64,000 bases of DNA, from the NCBI RefSeq assembly GCF_024679245.1, contig NC_090189.1:37401889-37465888 (forward strand). The letters run 5' to 3'. Of this stretch, positions 23,228-36,721 are shown piece after piece; position 1 is the stretch's first letter, and each line of letters opens with the position of its first letter. This DNA is from Pseudorasbora parva. Taxonomy: Eukaryota; Chordata; Actinopteri; Cypriniformes; Gobionidae. The position numbers and the translations under genes were made by a program. The notes beneath the pieces were generated by a model. It was not told where the DNA came from, did not search any database, and was given only the letters and a program-made list of their open reading frames with translations.

Positions 23228-24940
23228 TCACTGAAAAAACATCCTCACAGCATGATGATGCCTCCACCATGCTTCACTGTAGAGATTGCATTGGCCTGAT
23301 GATGATCGGTGCCTGGTTTCCTCCAGACATGACACCAGCCATTCAGGACAAAGAGTTTAATTTTGTTTCATAAAACCAGACAATTTAGAGTCCTTCAGGT
23401 GCCTTTTGGCAAACTCCAGTTGGCCTGTGTGATAAAGTGAGGTACGCAACTCAAAGAACCAAACAATGGGCTTTGTTTTCAAGATCATTTTATTTAATGT
23501 TTTGTCTCACACGTGTCAAATGGAAGGTGCACATTGCATTGTGACTCATGGTCGTCAGTCTTATCCTTGTTTTGCCGGTAAATAAGAAAAGGTGAAAATT
23601 AGACAAATAATGATTTGTTTGTTAATGATGATTCTCTTTGACTTACCTTCTTCCTGGAACTCCGGAGGAGGAGTTTAAACGTTGAAAATGTTCTTACATT
23701 GATGTCATGTCTTTTAAGGTTCTAATGGGTTTTCCTTACGGAAATGAAACTTATTAAAGAAGATGATAATAGTCATGTCAGAATGTTGATGTAAAAGATA
23801 AGTAAGCTATGCAGAGTGTAAATAAAATTGTCCTGTCATTGGTGTGTTTGAATTTAAGGGGAGGAGCCTTAACTATAAAAAGTCCAATTATTAGGACAAA
23901 CGGAGAACGAAGTGTGACTGTTGGGCCTGTAGCCAACTTGGTAACGTTCATTATGTAAATCTTTTCCAGTTTTGTTTGTACTTTGATTTTCCTGGTGTTT
24001 TATTGTGGAATTTTGTTGAATGGAACCTGGTTGCACTGTTTTGAACATGCCCTGACAAGAAAATTAAATCTCCTTTAAAAGACTTCAGAGTTTTTACTTT
24101 TTCTTGCGGCCTGCCTTGACACTACTTGAGAAGTCCTGTACAACAGCCTGTCATGTGCCTTTTAATAAGAAGTGTCTTCCATCTGGCGACTCTACCATAG
24201 AGGTCTCAGTGTTCAAGTGCTGCAGAGATGGTTGTTCTTCTGAAAGGTTCTCCTCTCTCCAGAGAGAAATGCTGGAGCTCTGTCAGAGTGACCATCAGGT
24301 TTCTGTTCACCTCCCTGACTAAGGCCCTTCTCCTCTGATCGCTCAGTTTGGCTGTGCCCCAGCTCTAGGAAGAGTCCTGGTGGTTCCAAACTTCTTCCAT
24401 TTACGGATAACGGAGGCCACTGTGCTCTTGGGATCTTTAATGCTGCAGAAACGTTTCTGTCCGCTTCCCCAGATCTGTGTCGCGATACAATCCTGTCTCT
24501 GAGGACTACGGACAATTCCTTGAACTTCATGGCTTGCTTTGTGCTCTGACATGCACTGTTAACTGTGGGACCTTATATAGACAGGTGTGTGCCTTTCCAA
24601 ATCATGTCCAATCAACTGAATTCACCACAGATGGACTCCAATCAAGTTGTAGAAACATCTCAAGGTTGATCAGTGGAAACAGGATAAACCTGAACTCAAT
24701 TCAATGTCATGTCATGTCAAAGGCTGATGTCATGTCAAAGGCTGTGAATACTTATGTGCATGTTTTTTATTTTATTTATAAATGTGCAAAGATTTCAAAC
24801 AAACTTCTTTCACATTGTCATTATGGGGTATTGTTTGTATTCATATTGGAAATAATGAATTCAATACATTTTGGAATAAAGCTGTAACATAACACAATGT
24901 GGAAAAAGTGAAGCATTGTGAATACTTTCCGGATGCACTT
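23228..24940 (-). pseudogene. Degenerate Tc1-like element interrupted by a solo LTR
   Basis: Transposase remnants run on the minus strand. The N-terminal block MKFKELSVVLRDRIVSRHRS starts at 24530, and ILKIPKST-like and VASVIRKWKKFGTTRTLPRA follow in another frame. The mid-domain block (VKHGGGIIML-like) is at about 23240-23290. Between the two blocks, at 23428-24145, lies an LTR with a 5-bp target duplication. The left end, holding the last catalytic residue and terminal repeat, is missing. The right end is GAATACTTTCCGGATGCACT. Confidence 0.8.
23428..24145 (+). mobile_element. Solo LTR with 5-bp target duplication
   Basis: The 718-bp insert starts TGTGATAAAG and ends TACAACA, i.e. TG...CA ends. 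GCCTG is duplicated on both sides (23423-23427 and 24146-24150). A TATA-like CTATAAAAAG is at about 23872 and polyadenylation-like ATTAAA at about 24062, in the order expected of an LTR (U3-R-U5, plus orientation). No internal retroviral or retrotransposon genes remain, so it arose by recombination between two LTRs or is the residue of a larger insertion. The family (endogenous retrovirus or Ty3/Gypsy) cannot be told from the LTR alone. Confidence 0.75.
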
Positions 24941-24944
24941 ATGT

Positions 24945-25390
24945 AGTATAACAACAGAAGTGTTAATAAGGAATCAGAAGAAAAATCCTCAGGACAAATA
25001 TAGGATTTTTATAAAGCATTAATCATTTAGTATGAAAAGTATGTTGCATGACAAAATTAGAAAAAAAGAAAAGTCTGACCAACAGTGAAGTATGAGTCAC
25101 ACCTATGGATTTATCGTTTTAATTTTTACCACAGCGATGTGTGTCAACCATTATGGCTGACAGCCGTAGTCATTTCTCGTAAACAAAGTCAGAACTTGGC
25201 AAGCAATGAACTGGAAAGATACAGTCATGCTCAGAGAATGACATATGAGAGAAAGCCATTGCTGAAGACAGGAATAAATGATAAACGTAGTTAAACCATA
25301 AAATAGAGACATTCATTTTCAATTGTGTCACAAATTATAATCATTTTAATCTGCCTCCAAGCTAATTGTATCATGATTATTTCATTATAA
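24945..25390. other. No gene seen
   Basis: AT-rich DNA leading into a long TA tract; no repeat end recognised. Confidence 0.4.
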
Positions 25391-25393
25391 TGG

Positions 25394-25398
<5 letters not shown>

Positions 25399-25476
<78 letters not shown>
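25399..25476. repeat. (TA)n microsatellite
   Basis: About 39 uninterrupted TA units. Confidence 0.95.
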
Positions 25477-25483
<7 letters not shown>

Positions 25484-25754
25484 ACTAGTAATAGTGAAGT
25501 ACTAGCAATATAATCATATAAATTAAAAAATGATTTTCAAGATTTAATATAATATTACATATTAAATATTTTAATGCAATTATAAAAGTAGATCAATGCA
25601 TTTGTTATAAAGGCTGTTAGGTTAAAACATATCCAGTATAACAGGAACTTAAAGGGGTGATGAATTGAGGAATCAACTTTCCCTTGAGCTTTTGATATAT
25701 AAAAGGTCATGGTAATATAAGAATATCCTCTAAGTTTCAGAGCTGAAAACTTCC

Positions 25755-26070
25755 TTGTTAGTCAAAGAAAAGCTTAGAATCCACCAGGCCCAGAAAAAGG
25801 TCCTGTGCTTCATTCTGACGTCATTGTGCTACGAAACGCACACCTCCACAGAACGTTTAATCTTACGTCATTGCGCTATTCCTGGTTGTGGAAGAACACA
25901 GTCACATTATAAGCTTCCTTCTGATCCTAATATTAGGAATGAGTGGTTGAACTTTATTTTTAATGAAGTTCTAGCTCACGTGGGGAAGACATATTAACAT
26001 CAGTTCACTGAGGGATCGTTTGTAAACAAATCTCCGGTCAATGCTGGATTTGGATCCGACAGGAATGGTG
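25755..26070 (+). pseudogene. THAP-like zinc-finger fragment inside a TTAA element
   Basis: The open frame from 25755 reads CAIPGCGRTQSHYKLPSDPN, then RNEWLNFIFNEVL, and stops at 25995-25997. In the same frame beyond the stop it continues HQFTEGSFVNKSPVNAGFG. The order C-x4-C, LPSDP, a W about 20 residues later and an HQFTEGSF-type block followed by NAGF is reminiscent of a THAP domain (C2CH zinc finger), but the second cysteine-histidine pair is not intact. This is pattern resemblance only. A captured host exon or a remnant of a transposase DNA-binding domain are both possible. Confidence 0.35.
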
Positions 26071-26247
26071 CAACACACCATGTGAGTAAAACGTGTTTTT
26101 ATATGTAATAGTATTGCATTGTTATAGATCGTTTTGCTTATGTGTACGTGTCTAACAGAGCATACCTTTAGCCCTCTGGACTCACACATACGGGCCAGGG
26201 CTCGCAAAGACTCTCATGACTCTCATTATATTCCGTTCTTGTTCTGC

Positions 26248-26251
<4 letters not shown>

Positions 26252-26329
<78 letters not shown>
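26252..26329. repeat. (CT)n microsatellite
   Basis: About 39 CT units. The Ser-Leu open frames through it are artefacts. Confidence 0.95.
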
Positions 26330-26331
<2 letters not shown>

Positions 26332-26971
26332 CTCTCAAGTTGACATCGGAAGGGCGGCGCGCGTGCTATTTGCGCTTATATCTAAGATTATGTCTAATCT
26401 TGCGGGCTATGTGTAATATAAAAGTAATAGTCCAATCAATCGCGGGTCGATGAGAAATAAAATATTGTGTTTGTGTGATGAAGACGTTTACGAGCCCTGT
26501 GGTTGAAAGACTCATTCTGGTTGCCGCTTCTCCCTCAATCTCTCCTCTCCCTCATGTGAACTGAACTGACAGGGGAGCTGAAGCTCATTAAATATGCAAA
26601 TCTTATCCACTCCTAGCCATGGTCATTTACTTCCAAGTCTCCAGCCCATCAAAACCCAGCGTAGGAGATAGCTTTAAAACCAGTGTAGAAAATAGCCTAT
26701 TACTTATTAGTTAAGATGTTTTTGAATGTAAAAACCACACAAACGTCATTAGTTGATTTCAGACAACAGTATAAACAAATTAAAAATCCAGTTCATGACA
26801 CCTTTAAGTATCTTAAATTACTGCACAAAGCAAATTATAGGCTTACCAATAAAAAAAATTAGAGCTTAAAAAATGCTTTAACAAATCTGAATCTGCCCGC
26901 CCATTTTTGTTGTTGCTCAAAAAGATCCCGGTTCAGTGGCAGAGACGGTCGGTTTGGGATGTCGCTTTTAC

Positions 26972-27705
26972 ATGGCTGACTTATTCTCGGTAAGTTCTGA
27001 CCTTTCTATTTTAGATTTGTGATAACGATGTACTTCGTTTTGATGGTTTGATTATTGCATAGACGTTACGGTTTAAAATTGACTAAAAGTGAGTTTTAAT
27101 CACAATAACGGTAGCTAAAGCTAAAGCATTATCCACTTCTATAAAGTTGAGACTGGTGTTTGGTCAAAGATAGAGGGGATTAAATGTAGTTAGCCACGTT
27201 CTTGTCGAAAAAGTCACCCTGTCTGGTTAACTTCAAAATAATTTAATGTTAGCTGGCCGTGATTAAGTGCTGGCTGCCTGTGTGCGTGTCCTCTAGCTAA
27301 TGTTAGCATTTTTTAAAAGTGTCTAAGTTAGTTGTTTTTATATCCACTGAAAATTTCACAGCAATTATTACATCAAAGCATAAGTTAGTTTGCACTCTGC
27401 ACTAAAGAAGGAAAGTTTGGATGGCAGGTGAACTCTGACACCAAATAAGCATTGATGTATTACGTTAGCAACAAGTGCATGAATGTCAGCAATTCTATTT
27501 TAGTGAGCTAACGACATGAAGGTCCGGTCACCTTTTTAATGAAAATAAAATGTAATGTTATAAATGTAAATCTATTTCTTAAATGGAATTGTGTTCTTTC
27601 TTTCTTACAAACTGTATGCAGGAGGACAGTCGCAGTGTTGCTGCTGAACATATCCTTAAGATGGTCGTCCATGGAGCTGATCGAGAGGATCCAGTCGATG
27701 AATGA
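26972..27705 (+). CDS. Candidate two-exon microprotein gene (33 aa)
   Basis: Exon 1 would be 26972-26989, encoding MADLFS, followed directly by a consensus donor GTAAGT at 26990. A pyrimidine-rich tract (about 27594-27610) and CAG at 27619-27621 form an acceptor. Exon 2 (27622-27705) continues in phase 0 as EDSRSVAAEHILKMVVHGAD, REDPVDE and a TGA. The flanks look unique rather than repetitive, and the region between two mobile elements (26804-27757) shows no transposon ends. An upstream ATG at 26959 opens a six-codon frame overlapping the start. I do not recognise the peptide. It may instead be the first and last parts of a larger decayed gene, or chance. Confidence 0.3.
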
Positions 27706-27756
27706 GCATTAAGGAAAAGTGACCATTCTGTTTCAGCTTGACTATGCATGTGCTCG

Positions 27757-28203
27757 TCATTAAAGGGTTAAGTTAGTTCAGTTCAGTCAAAAATAAAATG
27801 TCTGTCATTAACTCCTCTCCCTAATGTCGCTCCACACCCGTAAGACCTCCGTTCATCTTAACACACAGTTTAAGATATTTTATATTTAGTCCGAGAGCGT
27901 ATGCAAGTGTATGCACACTATACTGTCCATGTCCAGAAAGGGAATAAAAACATCATCAAAGTAGTCAATATGAGACATCAGTGGGTTAATTAGAGTCTCT
28001 TGAAGCATCCAAAATACATTTGGGTCCAAAAATAACAAAAACTACGACTTTATTCAGCATTGGCTTCTCTTCACCGTTTGAATCTTTATTTGAGGATTGA
28101 ACACAAACACAGAAGAGAAGACAATGCTGAATAAAGTCGTAGTTTTTGTTATTTTTGGACTCAAATGTGATACATTTCATATTTGGCTGAACTAACCCTT
28201 TAA
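27757..28203. mobile_element. Foldback short repeat with AAAGGGTTAGTTCA-type ends
   Basis: Starts CATTAAAGGGTTAAGTTAGT and ends GAACTAACCCTTTAATG. The inner arms (about 28024-28065 and 28120-28163, sharing ACTACGACTTTATTCAGCAT) are inverted copies, so a transcript could fold. The same family, with longer spacer, makes 32463-35022. Confidence 0.75.
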
Positions 28204-29275
28204 TGTTAGTTATGCCACTGTTGGCTGCTGATGTTTAGTTGAACCATACATGGTTAATTCTACAGTTATTGTAAATTATAATGAATGTACCTTAACTACT
28301 TAATCAGTTGATGTGAACATTACTGATTTAATGGTTAATTGTAAATTTTGACATAATAAACTGTTCAACTTTATTGTATTTATGTGTGATTTGTGATAAA
28401 TGTATTTGATGCAGAGAACATTATTACATTTATTTGGTTTAAAATAGCAACATTTACATAATAATAGTGAGTAATATAAATTAATTCAACTAAGTAATTC
28501 AAAATGTCAAATGGACAAACATTATAAAATCTACTTAATTACTTCATAAGAGTAAATAATACAGATTTATAAAAAATTTCACAATAGTTATGCTCCTTTT
28601 AAAATTAAATTTACTTGATTACTTTTAATAAATACAACATGCTAAGTTAAATATAATTAAGTAACATTTACTTAATGTCTTTGCAAATGTTACATTTATA
28701 GTTAAGTACATTTTACTTGATATTGGCAAGTAAGTTGTACTTGATATCGCAGCAGTAAATTTTACTTAGAAAAACTGAGTGCAAATTGTTACAAAGATTT
28801 TATCAAGTAAATCTTACAAGTTGTTTTTATCAGTGAATTTGGTCATCGTGAACCTTAACCGTCTTACCTTTATGTCTAAAATACAGGCATTTCATTACCT
28901 TTGTTCTTGGTCTCCTAATAGAATTCTTGTTTATTTGTTGAGGCAATTTGATGCTGTTATTACAGACTATTAGGAAGAGGCCATTTAATTAGCTATTAGA
29001 ATGCTCTGTGGGCGATGTTCCCTTACCCACTCTCTGATGGACGCAGCTGTTCACAACGCCTTGTTCATATCAACAATTTTGTCTTATTTAAACAGTGCTG
29101 TTTACATGTGGCTGGACACTGAGAGACCATGGATGTGGACACAACCAAATATGAACAGATGTGAAAACAAGGGGGGTAGGGGGCTGCATTAAATTTTAAT
29201 TAAGGAAAGAAACCTGTACGTGGGGGTGAACGTTCCTCAAAAATTAGGCCCTTGAAAAAATTTGGAGAATTATCT
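28204..29275. other. AT-rich DNA with recurrent AAGTAA motifs
   Basis: Between 28480 and 28830 the motif TTACTTAA / AAGTAA recurs in both orientations. No coding capacity or clean terminal repeats were found. A TA tract lies at 29277-29304. Confidence 0.4.
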
Positions 29276-29278
29276 CTT

Positions 29279-31417
<2,139 letters not shown>

Positions 31418-31422
31418 TATAT

Positions 31423-31475
31423 ATACACTCACCCATAGGATTATTAGGAACACCATACTAATATGGTGTTTAAAA
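31423..31475. mobile_element. Terminal fragment of another Tc1-like family
   Basis: ACACTCACCCATAGGATTAT followed by TAGGAACACCATACTAATA resembles the tip of a distinct fish transposon family that lies directly against the Tc1 above. No further part was found. Confidence 0.45.
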
Positions 31476-32280
31476 AACTCCTTTGGTAAACAAATTCTGC
31501 ACTATTTTGGAAAGATAGACATGAAGCATCAGGTTAGGAATGTGGAAACACCTGTATCCAAAAAGATGAAAACGTATGATATAAAAAGAAACAAAAACAC
31601 AAACAAGCATTTTGTGGGAATGCTTGTAAATCATACAGACCCAGAGAACAATCGTATTGCCAAGAAGAGTCTTTCAGTGCGCAGGTTTTAATGTTATTAT
31701 TATTGTTGTTATTTTAAAATACAATGAAGGTCAATTGGGTCAAAAGTTATTTTGGACCCCATTGATTTTCATAATGTAAAAAAAAAAAATCATACAGCTT
31801 TGTAAGGACATTCTGTTATCATGTACTTACTTTTATTTTGGGATAAATTATCCTTATCAGCATCCCTAACGCATTACTTTTTAAAAGAATGACCAAGGCG
31901 GCTCTTATTTGTGAATTTTATTTTTACATTTCTCCTGGCTCTCATGCCACAAACAGCAGATGGACGGAAACACTGTGCTGTTTTTTACATACTGTAGATC
32001 TTATGCTCAATCTGTCACAGGCACAAGCAGGTTTTTCTTCTCTGGCGCTGGCCGTGGGACTGGAAATGACGAGAGACTTATGACATGACATCATGTGATG
32101 CATGACAGTAATTGAACTTGAAGGTTGTTGATCCGACTCCTGCGTGATTACCTCAGCACGTCAAAAAACGGTCAGTCCTCAGAAAACAGCATGAGCACCT
32201 GAGACAGTTAGTGATGACTTTTATATCTACTGTCAGGCACATTGTACTGATTTGATTTGTCATGTCAGAAAACCATGCTG
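31476..32280. other. No gene seen
   Basis: No coding domain or repeat end was recognised in this stretch. Confidence 0.4.
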
Positions 32281-33726
32281 TTCACACTTTAGTTTAGGCT
32301 CCAATTCTCACTTTTAAACATTATCTAGGACTTTTGCCTCAATAAATGCTTGCTAAAGGGTTAGTTCACCCCCAAATTTAATTGATGTCATTAATGACTC
32401 ACCCTTATGTCGTCCAACACCCGTAAGACCTCCAACATCCTTAATCATACCTAATGCCCATTAAAGGGTTAGTTCACCCAAAAATGAAATTGATGTCATT
32501 AATGACTCACCCTAATGTCGTTCAACGAAACGCAACGGAACACAGTTTAAGATATTTTATATTTATTCCGAGAGATTCTGTCTCTCTATTGAAAACGTAT
32601 GCACAGTATACCGTCCCCTTCCAGAAGGACCAGAAAGGAAATAAAAACATCATCAAAGTAGTCCATATGTGACATCTCTGGGTTAGTTAGAATCTCTTGA
32701 AGCATCGAAAATACATTTTGGTCTCAAAATAACAAAAACTATGACTTTATTCAGCATTGTCTTCTCTTCCGGGTTTGTTTTCAGTCCTCAAACAAAGATT
32801 CGAATGGTTATGAATCATATCGAATCATATTGAATCAGTATAGATTCATGATTCAGACCGAGTGTCAAACTGCCAAACTACTGAAATCACGTGACACTGG
32901 TGCTGCGTTACAGTTCGTTTTTATCATGCCCTTCACTCAAAAACTCTCCTCCGTCTCGTTCACTCGGATGTGCGTCATTGCCTACGTTGCATGAGTGCCC
33001 ACTACTGGGGGAAACTTTGCAATGGACTGAACTGGAACGCCCTAAGCCCTTGATCACTTCGAATCCACTATGGAGTTGATTTATTATGTATTTTTTTCCT
33101 TTACAAAATTCTTTAATGCAGCATTCTATATGTATATGGATGTGTTTGGGTTCTTTTAAATGTTTTTTAAAATATCATAGAGTTGTTTGTGGTGGGGTAA
33201 ATTAAACGCGATATGCGGTGACGTCACAATCGCGTTGCATTGTGGTATATGAAGCTGCCTGAAGTGTACATATGAAGAAGACTCGTTCACTCGGTCAAAA
33301 TCGAGGGAGCAAGGGTCTGTCCATATAAACTTCCCTTGTCCACTTCACGAAGTGGAACGCACTTCAAAATGGCGGCGGGGATTCCCCCAAGGGGAAGTGC
33401 TTAGGGAAGTTTGCAAGTCCGTGTTTTAAAGTGGAGTGGAACGCAGCACGGCTATCTCAATCAAGAATCAATACGCTGATTCAATATGATTCATAACCGT
33501 TTGAATCTTTGTTTGAGGTTTGGAAACAAACCCGGAAGAATAGACCATGCTGAATAAAGTCTACTAATGAAGTATTTTTTGTTATTTTGAGACCAAAAAG
33601 AGATTCTAACTGACCCAGAGATGTCCCATATGGACTACTTTGATGATGTTTTTATTTCCTTTCTGGTCCTTCTGGAAGGGGACGGTATACTGTGCATACG
33701 TTTTCAATGGAGAGGCAGAATCTTAA

Positions 33727-34934
33727 AGCTACACTGTGTGATATTTTCCCCCATCTAGTGGTGAAAAGGTATATGACCAGCCAGTGAATAATAGTTTCTG
33801 TTCCTCTCAATTTCGATTTCGTTTCAACTCCTACGGTGGCCGATTTAGTCATGGCTTCCAGTTCGACCTCTTCGGTGAGTGTTGCTTCAACTGATGAGGT
33901 TACTTTTGCAAACTATTATAATTTGCAGTTATTTAATTTACCAAATGATCTATGATCAAATTAATCTATGTAAAATGAATAATAGTTTTACGTTTTCGTT
34001 ATTTTTTACCATTTCATTGCTAACATCAGCTATCAGGTTCCCAGACGAATGCAAGCTAATCTTAGTAAAGTAACTTTTATCAGTGCTATCGTTATTCTGT
34101 ATATTGTACGACATCACTAGCGTAAGGCAAACAAATTATAATGCAATTAAAATATTAATCTCATGTTATCCGTCATAGAACATGGATTTATGTTATAAGG
34201 TAAACAATACTTTTTCATCATTGACGCGAGGAAAACTATCCTAGACGTCGTTCTAGTGTTATGCACAGCACACCATGATATAATTAGCCAAGCAACAATA
34301 AACCTTCCAATGTACACACATAGGCTGAATTAATATTACCTGTCGAGAAGAAAGCAGGCAACGTCGGCGTTCTTTTTAAAATCGTTGCTCCTCATGAGCT
34401 CTTTCCATCTTGGAAAGGCCACTCCAATATTTACTTTTGTCTTGTTGATTTGCCTGTTGCGTTGCCGTCTTAATTCTCTTTTCCGCTTCCTTTGCGACTC
34501 TGGAACACATCCCGCAATATTACTAGGTCCCCGACCCGGGTCGAATTCGGTAATCAGTTCCGGGACGTGGTTGCTTTCAAACAGACGTGCAGTGTGAAAG
34601 GGGCTTAAGAGTGATCCTCCATCATCATATAGCAGCCTCAAACAATCCCCCTCTTCACATTCGACACAGTGCCATCGAGTGTAAAAACGCGAAAAGTGAA
34701 GCTTGAATTTACGGGTATGTCCCTCTTTGGCAAATGTACTTAAAAGATGGAGGAGCAACATGGCGACCGCCATTTGAACCCTTACCCTCTATGTATTTTC
34801 AATGGTATATTATAAAATTACGAGAACACATTATTACTTGAAAGAAGTAAATATACATTAATGAGCACATATATTTTTGAAAGAACTAAGTGATTTTAGC
34901 TAAGAATAAACTAAAAAAGTTACACAGTGTAGCT
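33727..34934 (-). mobile_element. TTAA-flanked element carrying a coding frame
   Basis: TTAA at 33723-33726 and 34935-34938 flank ends AGCTACACTGTGTGATA and AGTTACACAGTGTAGCT, good inverted repeats. A 145-residue frame lies on the minus strand. On the plus strand an ATG at 33852 is followed by codons up to a donor-like GTGAGT. There is no transposase, so movement needed an enzyme in trans. Confidence 0.8.
34336..34773 (-). CDS. 145-aa frame with basic stretch and VNIGVAFPRW module
   Basis: The frame has a basic segment (ESQRKRKRELRRQRNRQINK, residues about 93-112) followed by VNIGVAFPRWKELM and a tail ending DAxxACFLLDR-like (ADVACFLLDR). The same arrangement, a KRKR-type basic patch and then R-x-N-x-x-x-AF-x-RW-x-EL, occurs in a different TTAA element at 55167-55340. 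No transmembrane segment or known catalytic motif is apparent. Because the frame is intact across its length while lying in a non-autonomous element, it may be a captured host exon or a remnant DNA-binding protein. Function unknown. Confidence 0.45.
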   Translation of the reverse strand: MAVAMLLLHLLSTFAKEGHTRKFKLHFSRFYTRWHCVECEEGDCLRLLYDDGGSLLSPFHTARLFESNHVPELITEFDPGRGPSNIAGCVPESQRKRKRELRRQRNRQINKTKVNIGVAFPRWKELMRSNDFKKNADVACFLLDR

Positions 34935-35524
34935 TTAAACTGTGTTCCGTTGTGTTTCGTTGAACGACATTAGGGTGAGTCATTAATGACATCAATTTCA
35001 TTTTTGGGTGAACTAACCCTTTAATGGCATCATGGAGTGGAATCATATTAGGTATGATTAAGGATGCAGAATATGATCATGAATGAAGATGTGATTTGTA
35101 AGTGCTAATAAATGTCCTGGTAATATGCATGCTAATGAGCAACTAATAGTGAGAATTAGACCCTGAACTAAAGTGTTACCAAACATTTAATAATCAACAT
35201 GTTTAAATATTTTAGGGAAGATTAAAAAGTAACAAGCAATATCTGAAGTATCAAAATGATCCCCTTAAATAGGGAACTCCTCTACCTGTTATGTTGGGGT
35301 TAAAAGCAAGAAGAGTAGAGATTAGATCTAATTGCCAGCAGGACTTTATTTCCCGAAACACAGAGCTGGTGGAGAAGATCAGGGTGGAGCCTGAGGGATG
35401 GAAGCGCAGGGCCTGTCCGAAAACCCACACTTGCGGTCTTGGTCACTTGAGAGTGCTCGCACGCAATCAGGGAGTAAGTGCGCAAAACCATCCCAGGTCT
35501 CAAAAATGCCAAAGCCCAGTGCCC

Positions 35525-36684
35525 TTAAAGGGATAGTTCACCCAAAGATTAAAATTAGCCCATGATTTGCTCACCCTCAAGCAATAGGAGTATAAGACAT
35601 TCTTATTTCAGACGAATACTTGTTGACTCACTTCCTTTTCAGGCAATGACTTAAAAAAGGCAGCATATGTGCATGAAGTTACCTCAGGAAACAGCGCAAA
35701 CAGTTAAATGATCTATAGCACAATAAAGCAAGCTTTGGTGAGAGCTAAACAAATGTTTAACTGCTGCAATATTCATTTCTGATCGCACGTGAAGGCAGCC
35801 TCAGTCTCAGGGTTTTTTTGTATTGTTTTTTTAGTCAGTGGTCATGAAAACGATTTGAGTACCAACATTATTTTGTGTTCTGCAGAAGGTAGAATGTCAA
35901 ACAGGTTTGAAATAACATGAGAATGCAAAGGATGACAGAATTTTCATTTTTGGGTGAACAATTTTTAAGCCAACAAAATGATATTTTTACATTTGATGAA
36001 GAATAGTTTAAGTGTGAAATGCACAAAAATGTATGACAGAGAATCAAAATAATTTAGGAGGTGAATTGAACCTCTGGTTAATCTTCAATTTTTTAATGGC
36101 TACTCGATCAGTTTTCATGATTTTTAATTGTAGGCAATTCAGGCCTGCAGTCAAACCAAAATGTATTCCGACACCTTACACATTTTCTCACATTATCACA
36201 GTTTATTCGCTATAGTTTAGAAAACAGTAATAAGATATGACAATAACTCAGAGTTTAAATGTATAAGAACAAATTAATCTTGATAATGTCAGATAATTTT
36301 GATAGAAAGAGATGTAATGTATTACAATCAACCAATCAGCTGTGATATTTAATAGATAATTTTCTATTAATAGATAATAGATAAAAATGTAGATAATGCC
36401 AATTTAGGTCAACCAAGCTTAATTTTGTTGCATTAGCAATTAGAGAAAGAAAAAAAAACCTCTTCAGCAAAACATAGTGAGGTCAAAGTGTTTGAATAAT
36501 TTTGGTCTCAAATTTGTATACATTTTACTGGTAGTCACTGTATGAAGAATGTTTAATATGTCACATTTTACTTTATTTTGCTATCCTCACTTCCATAAAT
36601 GAACTATAGTGTCCTGCACCCACTAGTAAAAAATATAAAGAAATGCTGCTGCTGTCAGAATACATTTTTGGTTTGAATGTACAG

Positions 36685-36721
<37 letters not shown>

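Larger units (their letters stand above)
25653..26803 (+). mobile_element. TTAA-flanked element carrying a coding-like segment and (CT)n
   Basis: TTAA at 25649-25652 and 26804-26807 flank ends AGGGGTGATGAATTG and CAGTTCATGACACCT, inverted repeats with a few mismatches. The 1,151-bp interior holds a THAP-like peptide (25755-26070) and a (CT)n tract (26252-26329). No transposase is present. Confidence 0.7.
32463..35022. mobile_element. Long-armed foldback element
   Basis: Ends TTAAAGGGTTAGTTCACCCA and its complement bound two arms. The left arm (32463 to about 32860) is matched in inverse order by 33470-33722 plus 34935-35022, including the phrase CATCATCAAAGTAGTCCATA. The right arm is cut by the TTAA element at 33727-34934. 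The central spacer (32860-33470) is unique-looking and GC-richer. A small outer pair (32430-32449 with 35049-35068) extends the palindrome. Confidence 0.75.
32283..35180. mobile_element. Short repeat (GGTAACACTTTA family) split by nested insertions
   Basis: The left remnant (32283-32355; CACTTTAGTTTAGGCTCCAA) and right remnant (about 35060-35180, ending CTGAACTAAAGTGTTACC) are opposite ends of the family seen in near-complete form at 58329-58583. Two successive elements lie between them. Confidence 0.6.

Noticed and set aside
26134..26416. Ser-Leu repeat protein
   Set aside because: It translates the (CT)n tract inside a TTAA element.
33852..33890. First exon MASSS... with donor GTGAGT
   Set aside because: It lies inside a TTAA element with no acceptor or downstream exon I could identify.
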